Shown in pieces: positions 55,682 through 64,000 of a stretch of 64,000 bases of DNA. A program made the translations under genes and the position numbers. The notes below the pieces were generated by a model, which saw only the letters and a program-made list of their open reading frames with translations, made no database searches and was not told the DNA's origin. The number at the start of each line of letters is the position of its first letter. Position 1 is the stretch's first letter. The DNA comes from Hydrogenophaga palleronii NBRC 102513 (GTDB lineage: Bacteria; Pseudomonadota; Gammaproteobacteria; Burkholderiales; Burkholderiaceae_C), in assembly GCF_001571225.1 (NCBI RefSeq), contig NZ_BCTJ01000001.1, positions 1 through 64,000 on the forward strand, in the 5' to 3' direction.

Positions 55682-56500
55682 TCAATATCCGATGCTGTAG
55701 CGCAAGCCGTTGTGGTTGAGCACCGCACTGCGCTGGCCAATGGTCTCCAGCTTGAAACCGGGTGCGATCTCCTGGCCTTCCTGCAGCACCTTGCCGTTGA
55801 CGATCAGCATGCGCATGGCCGGGTTCTTCGAGTAGGTGGAACCGCTCACGCTCACTTGCGGCAACTGTGCGCGCGCCTCGGGTGAGAGTTCGGCAAAGCT
55901 GCGCACCGGGGCCGCGTTGGCTTCGGGGGCTGGCGCGGGTGCTGCGGCCGTCGTGGCGACCGGGGCTGCAGGTGCAGGTGCCGGCGCCGTGGCAGCCGCC
56001 GGGGCCGGGGTGGCGCTGCGCGGTGCGGCGGCGGTGTTGCCGGGGGCTGCAGCCGGTGCGGGCGTGGGTGCGGCGACCGTGGCCGGTGTCGGCGCCGGCT
56101 TCACCGGCTCGGGGCGCGGTGGCGCGAGGATGGGCTGCACGGGGGCGGGCGCTGCCATGGGCGTTGATGGCGCGCTGGAGGCCGCTGGTGCAGCCGCCAC
56201 ATCGTTCGCCGCTTGCGGTGTGGCATGGGCCGTCACGGCACCGCTGGTGCTCGGGGTGCTGGTGGCCGCCACGGGCGTGCCGGGCTTGGTGGCGCGGGAT
56301 GGTGCGAACCACCACCACAGGGTGGCCGCAAGCAACACGAGGGCCAGCACCCATACCAGGGTGTGGCCCAGGCGCCAGCCGCGGCGGGGCCGTGCCGGCT
56401 TGCGTTGTGCGGGCGGCACGATCTGGCTGTTCAGGCCGGGCACATGGCCGCGTTCGCGTTCGGCGTCGGCGCGTTGAAGGGCATCGAGGATGTAGGACAT
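55682..56500 (-). CDS. gspB: GspB-type general secretion pathway protein
   Basis: 272 residues: a short cytosolic N-terminus, one membrane helix (about 34-56, TLVWVLALVLLAATLWWWF), a long Ala/Pro-rich periplasmic linker (60-210) and a C-terminal beta domain of the T2SSB type (about 215-272; LPQVSVSGSTYSKNPAMRML). ExeB/GspB with ExeA promotes secretin insertion through peptidoglycan. ATG 56500 lies 13 bp after the exeA-like gene; the longer ORF overlaps it. Confidence 0.85.
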   Translation of the reverse strand: MSYILDALQRADAERERGHVPGLNSQIVPPAQRKPARPRRGWRLGHTLVWVLALVLLAATLWWWFAPSRATKPGTPVAATSTPSTSGAVTAHATPQAANDVAAAPAASSAPSTPMAAPAPVQPILAPPRPEPVKPAPTPATVAAPTPAPAAAPGNTAAAPRSATPAPAAATAPAPAPAAPVATTAAAPAPAPEANAAPVRSFAELSPEARAQLPQVSVSGSTYSKNPAMRMLIVNGKVLQEGQEIAPGFKLETIGQRSAVLNHNGLRYSIGY

Positions 56501-56513
56501 CTGGGGCGATTTC

Positions 56514-58190
56514 TCAGGAGCCGGTGCTGGACAGACGCGGCTCGTCCACGCCACTGACCAGGTTGAGCTGCATGAAGGTGATGGGGCCGGCCATGCCGGC
56601 GGCGTCGATGCCGTGCACGCGCTGGAAAGCCTGGATGCGTGCCGTGAGGTCATTGGCAGACGGCGGCACCTTGCCCGCGCTCTGCAGGCTGGCGATACGC
56701 TGGCTCAGCCAGTTGGCGGCGGGGCCGGTGCGGCCGTCGACGAGCCGGCCGGTCTGGCCGGGCGGCAGGCGCCACAGGGTCGAAAAATCACCGCGCCACA
56801 CATCGGCCAGCGCGGTCAGCGGCATGCGCCAGCGCTGGCTGCCGGCCTGCAGGGTGGCGTGGTCACCGTCGAGCGCCGTCACCAGCGCCCAGCCGGAACC
56901 GTCGGCCAGGCGCAGGTTGACCAGGCCGGGGCGGTCCATCTGGCGCAGGCCGTTGAGTGTCATGCGGTCGGTGCGGTAACACTGCAGTTGTTTGAGCTGG
57001 GCGGCCGCGCAGGGCTCGGCCCCGGCCAGCGACTCGTCCCACAGCGGACCGAGGGCGCGCCAGGCATCGGCCTCACTGCCGAGCAGCGCCGAAGCGGCCG
57101 GCGGTGTGCTGGGCAGTGGCGGCGATGGCGCGGGGTCGGCTGCCAGTGCCGGCGTGTCGACTCGCGCCACTGCGTTGGCCTTGGTGGTAGCAGGGGCAGC
57201 ACCTGCGGTCGGAATGGCTGCCACCGGGGCGCGCTGGCCCCACAGCCAGAACAGCGCACCCGCCAACAATGCCCCCGCGACCAGACCGATGGCCAGCGTG
57301 CCCAGCGGCGATGTCCAGGGCTGGGCGCTGGTGGAGGCGCCACGCGGGCGCTGCTTCGGGTCGCTGTTGTCGATGTCGAACACCTCGCTGGCGGCCTTGT
57401 CGACCACCGCGCGCTCGACCCGCGGCTGGTGGGTGGCATAGGCGCCGAGCAGGGCGCGGTCACACAGCAGGTTGACGCGCCGCGGCACGCCACGTGCGAT
57501 TTCGTGGATGCGCTGGATGGCCTGGTTCGAGAACGGCAATGGCCCGCGCAAGCCGGCCACCTGCATGCGGTGTTCGATGTACTGGCGGGTTTCGGCTTCG
57601 TCGAGCGCGCCGAGGTGAAAGCGTGCAATCACGCGCTGCGCCAGTTGCTCCAGCTCGGGTTGGGCCAGCACCTTGCGCAGCTCGGGCTGGCCGATCAGGA
57701 TGATCTGCAGCAGCTTGCGCTCGCTGGTCTCCAGGTTGGTCAGCAGCCGCAGCTGTTCCAGCACATGCGGCGTGAGGTTCTGCGCCTCGTCGATGACGAG
57801 CACGTTGCGCTCGCCGCGCGCGTGGCTTTGCAGCAGGTATTCGTTGAAGGGATCGAGGTAGTCCTTGATCGTCGCCGGGCCGAAGCCATCGTGTTTGACT
57901 TCGACGTGGAACTCGCGGCAGATCGTCTTGAGCAGGTCGGCAATCGTCAACTTGGGGTTGAAGATGTAGGCGACCTTGCAGTGGGAGGGAATCTGTTCCA
58001 GGAAGCAGCGGCAGATGGTGGTCTTGCCGGCGCCGATTTCACCGCTCAGCAGCACAAAGCCGCCACCGCCGCGAATGCCGTACAACAGGTGCGCCAATGC
58101 TTCTCGGTGGCGCTCGCTCATGAAGAGGTAGAGCGGATCGGGCGCAATGGAGAACGGGTCTTGCTTCAACCCGAAGAAATCGGCGTACAT
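56514..58190 (-). CDS. ExeA/GspA-like AAA ATPase with peptidoglycan-binding domain
   Basis: 558 residues: an AAA ATPase with Walker A GEIGAGKT (50-57) and Walker B LVIDEAQNL, a membrane helix (about 275-298), and a C-terminal peptidoglycan-binding domain (about 480-545; VSQRIASLQSAGKVPPSANDL). In type II secretion ExeA binds murein and drives secretin assembly. ATG 58190 gives MYADFFGLKQDPFS, the family N-terminus. The core gsp operon is not in this window. Confidence 0.9.
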   Translation of the reverse strand: MYADFFGLKQDPFSIAPDPLYLFMSERHREALAHLLYGIRGGGGFVLLSGEIGAGKTTICRCFLEQIPSHCKVAYIFNPKLTIADLLKTICREFHVEVKHDGFGPATIKDYLDPFNEYLLQSHARGERNVLVIDEAQNLTPHVLEQLRLLTNLETSERKLLQIILIGQPELRKVLAQPELEQLAQRVIARFHLGALDEAETRQYIEHRMQVAGLRGPLPFSNQAIQRIHEIARGVPRRVNLLCDRALLGAYATHQPRVERAVVDKAASEVFDIDNSDPKQRPRGASTSAQPWTSPLGTLAIGLVAGALLAGALFWLWGQRAPVAAIPTAGAAPATTKANAVARVDTPALAADPAPSPPLPSTPPAASALLGSEADAWRALGPLWDESLAGAEPCAAAQLKQLQCYRTDRMTLNGLRQMDRPGLVNLRLADGSGWALVTALDGDHATLQAGSQRWRMPLTALADVWRGDFSTLWRLPPGQTGRLVDGRTGPAANWLSQRIASLQSAGKVPPSANDLTARIQAFQRVHGIDAAGMAGPITFMQLNLVSGVDEPRLSSTGS

Positions 58191-58228
58191 ACCCCGGAGC
58201 ATAACGGGGCCGCCAGGGGCGGGCAACA

Positions 58229-58254
58229 AAGCCTGGCCGGCGCCGACCAGGCTT
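58229..58254 (-). terminator. Hairpin downstream of bactofilin gene
   Basis: Arms AAGCCTGG (58229-58236) and CCAGGCTT (58247-58254). On the minus strand, the stem is followed by TTGTTG, giving a short T-rich tail. It begins 22 bp after the bactofilin stop. Confidence 0.45.
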
Positions 58255-58276
58255 GTGCGCAGGGATCAGACGCGTA

Positions 58277-58852
58277 TCAGGCGGCCAGGGCCATGGAGCG
58301 TTGTTGTCCCTTGGACAGGGTGGATGCCGAGCATTCGATGTCGCCGGAGAGCTGGCCACCTTCTTCGATCACCACCTTGCCGTAGCGGATCTTGCCCGTG
58401 ACCTTGCCCGTGGCGTAGATCACCAGCTTCTGGCGCACCGTGAGGCTGCCGTCGAACGCGCCGCGGATCTCGGCGATGTCGATTTCGGCCGAGCCCTTGA
58501 ACTCGCCCTGTTCCGCGATCTGGATCACGCGCGAGTCCATCGTGGCCTCGACCGTGCCTTCCACCACCAGCGTGTCGCAGTCGGTGATTTCAACGCCCTT
58601 GAGCTTGATGTTCGGGCCGACCGTGAGCTTGCTGCCGCCTTCGGGCGTCGCGGAACTGCTGCTGGTCGTGGCCGGGGCTGCGACGTCTGCATCGGGCGTT
58701 GCTGCCGCAGCGGGGGTGCTCGCTTGTGCCGGGCTGTAGGCCGACGACGCGCTGCCGTTGCTGCTGGCGGGCTGGCCATAACGTTGCGTGGCCATGCCGG
58801 TGTTCAGGGGTTTGGTGGGTTCGGTGTCGCGTTTGCCAAAGTGCAGTGCCAT
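58277..58852 (-). CDS. Bactofilin (polymer-forming cytoskeletal protein)
   Basis: 191-residue protein. The N-terminus (1-70) is Ser/Ala/Pro-rich and disordered; residues about 80-180 form the right-handed beta-helix DUF583/bactofilin domain (VEGTVEATMDSRVIQIAEQGEFKGSAEI with recurring hydrophobic spacing). Bactofilins polymerise without nucleotides and can recruit cell-wall or secretion proteins. ATG 58852 follows GAAGGAG. It lies just upstream of the exeA/gspB pair. Confidence 0.9.
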   Translation of the reverse strand: MALHFGKRDTEPTKPLNTGMATQRYGQPASSNGSASSAYSPAQASTPAAAATPDADVAAPATTSSSSATPEGGSKLTVGPNIKLKGVEITDCDTLVVEGTVEATMDSRVIQIAEQGEFKGSAEIDIAEIRGAFDGSLTVRQKLVIYATGKVTGKIRYGKVVIEEGGQLSGDIECSASTLSKGQQRSMALAA

Positions 58853-58957
58853 GCCAGCTCCTTCTCTAAAAAGTGAAGCGGCCATGCTATGCGCGATGCC
58901 CATTACATTCTCGGCCGTCCCGTAAGAGGGGTAACGAGATGAACCGTACATGGAGTT

Positions 58958-59872
58958 TCATTTTTCCCCGGCCGGTGGCTTGCGTTTTTCCATCTCGCGG
59001 ATGAGGGCGCGCGCCTCGTCGCCTTCGGGGATCGGCCGGCCGCTGTCGCGCCATTGCACCGCGTCCTTGAAGCCGGCTTCCTGCGCATGGCGGCGGAACC
59101 ACAAGCCCTCCGGGTTGTGGCGCGTGATGCCGTCGAACACGGTGGCCATCATCTGTGTCTGCTCCAGTCCCATGCTGAGCATGACCTGGTTCACCACCAT
59201 CTTGTGCATGGCCAGGTGCGAGCGCGGCACACCGGCGATGCGCTCGGCCAGTTGCATGGTCGTGCTCTCCAGCTGGCCGAGCGGCACGGCCTCGTTGGCC
59301 AGGCCCCAGCTGGCGGCGGTGCGGCCGTCGATCACGTTGCCGGTGAACATCATCTGCTTGGCCCGTGCCGCACCGAGGCGGTAAGTCCACATGGCGGTGG
59401 TGGGGCAACCCCAGACGCGTGTGGGCATGTAGCCGATGCGGGCGTCGTCCGCCATCACCAGCAGGTCGCAGCAGAGCGCGATGTCGCTGCCGCCGGCCAC
59501 CGCCGCACCATGCACCTTGGCGATGGTGGGCTTGGGGCTGCGCCACAAGGCCATGAAGTCCTCGGTGTTGCGCTTCATGAACGCGTAGTCGTCCATCGGG
59601 TCCCAGGGGTGGCGCTCCTGCTGGCAGGGGTGGTCGATCTCGCCTTCGCCGAACATGGAGAGGTCGTACCCGCCGCAAAAGCCCTTGCCGGCGCCTTCGA
59701 CCACGATCACGTGCACTTCGTCGTCGGCGTTGGCCCATTCCACGGCCGCGCGGATCTCGCGCGGCGTTTCGTCATTGATGGCGTTGAGGCGCTCCGGCCG
59801 GTTGAGCAGCAGGCGCGCAACGCGTGGCTGTTCGGCGTGTTTGTCGATGCGCAGGGTGTTGAAGGTCGGCAT
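58958..59872 (-). CDS. Enoyl-CoA hydratase/isomerase family protein
   Basis: 304-residue crotonase-fold protein. The oxyanion-hole segments are [15 protein letters not shown] and [17 protein letters not shown]; a Glu or Asp in the catalytic pair cannot be fixed without alignment. Length is slightly greater than the typical 260 aa because of extra loops ([17 protein letters not shown]). ATG 59872 follows AGGAGACAGAC. Probable role in beta-oxidation or degradation of aromatic or branched acids. Confidence 0.85.
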   Translation of the reverse strand: MPTFNTLRIDKHAEQPRVARLLLNRPERLNAINDETPREIRAAVEWANADDEVHVIVVEGAGKGFCGGYDLSMFGEGEIDHPCQQERHPWDPMDDYAFMKRNTEDFMALWRSPKPTIAKVHGAAVAGGSDIALCCDLLVMADDARIGYMPTRVWGCPTTAMWTYRLGAARAKQMMFTGNVIDGRTAASWGLANEAVPLGQLESTTMQLAERIAGVPRSHLAMHKMVVNQVMLSMGLEQTQMMATVFDGITRHNPEGLWFRRHAQEAGFKDAVQWRDSGRPIPEGDEARALIREMEKRKPPAGEK

Positions 59873-60243
59873 GTCTGTCTCCTGTTTTTCCCCATGATAG
59901 GCAGTGCAGCGGCTGGCTTGGTGCGATCCGCCGTTCAACGCCAGCGCCACCTGGCCCTATGCCGTCCGGCCAGCGCCAGAGAACCACGCAATGCCGATGT
60001 TTTTTTGCCTGCCTGTCTGCCGTCGGGCAAAGACAGCTGGAAACATTTTTTGACCGTTTGATGGCTCAAACCGTGGGTTCTGCGGTCGATGAATGAGCGC
60101 GTGGCGTTCATCCAGGAAGCATGAAGCCCGCTGCACACGGCCTGCCGGTGTGGGCGAGTACCCCTGAATACCCCTGAAAGAAGGACCGGCCGGTAAAATC
60201 GTGGGTTTTCCACCCACCCGCGCTCCGGGTCTGTGCCAGCCCC
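59873..60243. promoter_or_regulatory. 371-bp divergent control region between enoyl-CoA hydratase and ygiQ
   Basis: No coding sequence is recognised. It contains a stem CTGTCT (60013-60018)/AGACAG (60031-60036), a hairpin GTTTGA-TGGC-TCAAAC (60056-60071) and stem arms GATGAA/TTCATC further on. A perfect tandem TACCCCTGAA repeat (60159-60178) ends 15 bp before the -10-like TAAAAT (60194-60199). Two T-runs (59999-60006, 60046-60051) flank these. It must hold promoters for both genes. Confidence 0.5.
60159..60178 (+). repeat. Perfect 10-bp tandem repeat upstream of ygiQ
   Basis: TACCCCTGAA occurs twice head to tail, ending 15 bp before the -10-like TAAAAT. The position, on or next to the expected -35 region, fits an activator or repressor site. 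Confidence 0.5.
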
Positions 60244-62607
<2,364 letters not shown>

Positions 62608-62630
62608 GTTGCTGCGGGCAGCGGCAGCGA

Positions 62631-62849
62631 TCAGCTGCCTCGTGGCCGGCCGTACCGGCTGGCCACAAAGCCCCCCAGCGCACCAAACACTGGCAGAAAG
62701 CCGAAGAGCAGCAGGGACACCAGCAGGTTGGCGTCGTCGTCGCTGCGCACCCACTGGGCGCCGTAGCCGACGTTGAAGGCCAGGGAAGCCAGGGCCCCGA
62801 CGACCAGGCCCACGCACACGCCGAGCAAGATCAGAAGTGTGCGTTTCAT
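62631..62849 (-). CDS. Small two-helix membrane protein
   Basis: 72-residue hypothetical protein with two predicted membrane helices (about 4-22, TLLILLGVCVGLVVGALAS; about 48-66, LLVSLLLFGFLPVFGALGG) and a short polar link QWVRSDDDAN. Ends RYGRPRGS. ATG 62849; it lies 92 bp after the PQQ dehydrogenase gene, on the same strand. I do not recognise a family. Confidence 0.65.
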   Translation of the reverse strand: MKRTLLILLGVCVGLVVGALASLAFNVGYGAQWVRSDDDANLLVSLLLFGFLPVFGALGGFVASRYGRPRGS

Positions 62850-62905
62850 CGGATGGCCCAGAACCAGATGGCTTGCGCCTTCATGAAGTCGGAGCCTGCG
62901 CCCAG

Positions 62906-62934
62906 GCCGCCCGCCGCCTGCGGCGACGGGCGGC
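62906..62934 (-). terminator. Strong GC hairpin after PQQ dehydrogenase gene
   Basis: Outer arms GCCGCCCG (62906-62913)/CGGGCGGC (62927-62934) with inner CGCC-TGC-GGCG: 12 paired bases. It begins 7 bp after the dehydrogenase stop on the minus strand. No T-tract, so likely a stability or Rho-independent-like element. Confidence 0.5.
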
Positions 62935-62941
62935 TGTGCAC

Positions 62942-64000
62942 TCAAGGAGCGGCGGCTGGCAAGGCGTAGGCGATCACGTAGTCGCCGCGGTCCGGCGACT
63001 GGCGTGCACCACCGGCGGTGATGACGACAAACTGCCGGCCACTCTTGGGTGAACGGTAGGTCATCGGGCCGCCCTGGCTGCCGACGGGCAGCCGGCCTTT
63101 CCACGCTTCCTTGCCGGTGGCCGAATCGAACGCGCGCAGGTAATAGTCTTGCGTGCCGGCGATGAACACCAGGCCACCCTGCGTCGCCAGCGTGCCGCCG
63201 AGCGTGGGCATGCCTACCGGCATTGGCAGGCGCATCTTGATGCCCATCGGGCCGGTGTCCTGCACCGTGCCCACGGGCACCTGCCAGGCGATGCTTCGGG
63301 TCTTCAGGTCGATCGCTGTCAGCGTGCCGTAGGGTGGTTCCTGGCAAGGGATGCCGGCGGCGGACAGGAAACGGTTCTTGTTGACAGCGTACGGTGTGCC
63401 CTTCAGCGGCACCGAGCCCATGCCGGCGTTGATGGCCTCGCCACCGCTGGATGCAGAACCCTTGTTGGCCGAGGGAATCATCTGGATCCAGAGGCCCAGC
63501 CGCATGTCGTTGACAAAGATGAAGCCGTGCACCGGGTCGGTCGAGATGCCGCCCCAGTTCATGCCGCCGAGTGAACCCGGAAAGCTCAGCGACACGTCGG
63601 TGCCCGGTGCGGTGTACAGCCCTTCGTAGCGCATCTTCTTGAAGGCGATGCGGCACAACAGCTGGTCGAACGGGGTCGCGCCCCACATGCTGGCTTCGGT
63701 CAGGTGTGGCACGCCGATCTGTGGCATGCCCACCGAGCGCGGTTGTGTCGGTGCGTAGGGTTCGTTCGGGATGTTCGCCGGCTTCACCGGCACCTGCTCA
63801 ACCGCCGTCAGCGGTTGACCGGTGGCGCGGTCGAGAACGTAGATCTGGCCTGCCTTGGTGCCAATGACCACGGCGGGCACGGAGCGACCATCGGGCATCG
63901 GGAAGTCGAGCAGGCTGGGCTGCATCGGCAGGTCGAAGTCCCACAGGTCGTTGTGCACGGTCTGGTACACCCACTTTTCGTGGCCGGTGGTGGCGTCCAG
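62942..64000 (-). CDS. gcd: Membrane PQQ-dependent glucose dehydrogenase family, C-terminal part (truncated by window edge)
   Basis: 352 codons are visible, running off the right edge, so the N-terminal membrane domain is outside the window. The sequence matches the C-terminal beta-propeller of glucose/quinate/shikimate-type quinoprotein dehydrogenases: LDATTGHEKWVYQTVHNDLWDFDLP at the edge, GLYTAPGTDVSLSFPG, and GGTLATQGGLVFIAGTQDYYLRAFD. Such enzymes oxidise sugars or polyols in the periplasm and pass electrons to ubiquinone. The last blade ends with YVIAYALP. Confidence 0.9.
   Translation of the reverse strand: MDATTGHEKWVYQTVHNDLWDFDLPMQPSLLDFPMPDGRSVPAVVIGTKAGQIYVLDRATGQPLTAVEQVPVKPANIPNEPYAPTQPRSVGMPQIGVPHLTEASMWGATPFDQLLCRIAFKKMRYEGLYTAPGTDVSLSFPGSLGGMNWGGISTDPVHGFIFVNDMRLGLWIQMIPSANKGSASSGGEAINAGMGSVPLKGTPYAVNKNRFLSAAGIPCQEPPYGTLTAIDLKTRSIAWQVPVGTVQDTGPMGIKMRLPMPVGMPTLGGTLATQGGLVFIAGTQDYYLRAFDSATGKEAWKGRLPVGSQGGPMTYRSPKSGRQFVVITAGGARQSPDRGDYVIAYALPAAAP

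Overview
The window is a GC-rich, densely packed piece of bacterial chromosome. The protein families and gene orders point to a betaproteobacterium of the Burkholderiales, most likely Comamonadaceae (Hydrogenophaga, Acidovorax or a relative). The evidence is the order E1-E2-E3-zapE of 2-oxoglutarate dehydrogenase, the long collinear block rlmN-pilW-rodZ-ispG-hisS-yfgM-bamB-der-hfq-hflX-hflK-hflC-DUF2065-hisZ-purA, and paired single-domain chromate transporters. This is family-level inference and I could not search a database. I see no rRNA, tRNA, CRISPR array, insertion sequence, prophage or integrase, so this looks like core chromosome with small accessory patches.

Layout. 1-7.5 kb: an ArsR-type regulator with a palindromic operator, then the 2-oxoglutarate dehydrogenase operon and zapE. 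7.5-11.3 kb: a PP2C phosphatase, a DinG-like helicase and bamD. 11.3-33.1 kb: an almost unbroken plus-strand run of housekeeping genes for RNA modification (rluD, rluB, rlmN), chromosome segregation (scpB), nucleotides (ndk, purA, a phosphoribosyltransferase), isoprenoids (ispG), histidine (hisS, hisZ), outer-membrane assembly (bamB, with bamD nearby), ribosome-associated GTPases (der, hflX), Hfq, the HflKC complex and a cystathionine beta-lyase-like enzyme. Many of these genes overlap by 4 bp.

33.3-49 kb is more accessory. It holds a divergent tesA/ybbA pair, a four-gene minus-strand operon (shortened acyl-CoA-dehydrogenase-like protein, diheme and triheme cytochromes c, thioredoxin-like protein), an lrgAB pair with a MocR-type regulator, rlmB, a class-III-like sirtuin, an SMR pump, an NTF2-like protein ending in eight glutamines, two half-size chromate transporters, an AraC regulator plus a separate GyrI-like domain, a MarR-acetyltransferase fusion with a clear operator-promoter overlap, and a GAF-PAS histidine kinase with a single-domain response regulator.

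48.9-60 kb is mostly fatty-acid and CoA-ester metabolism: an SDR reductase, FadB-like and FadA-like beta-oxidation enzymes, a divergent acyl-CoA dehydrogenase and an enoyl-CoA hydratase. Interleaved are a glyoxalase-fold protein, an orphan ABC ATPase, and the exeA/gspB-like pair with a bactofilin. The right end carries a YgiQ-type radical SAM protein, a small membrane protein and the C-terminal part of a membrane PQQ-dependent glucose dehydrogenase that runs off the edge.

The observations I consider most worth checking are the half-acyl-CoA-dehydrogenase/cytochrome c/thioredoxin operon, a family of three hairpin-rich elements directly 3' of minus-strand stop codons in the 49-56 kb region, the MarR-GNAT operator-promoter arrangement with a probable leaderless start, and a perfect 10-bp tandem repeat upstream of ygiQ.
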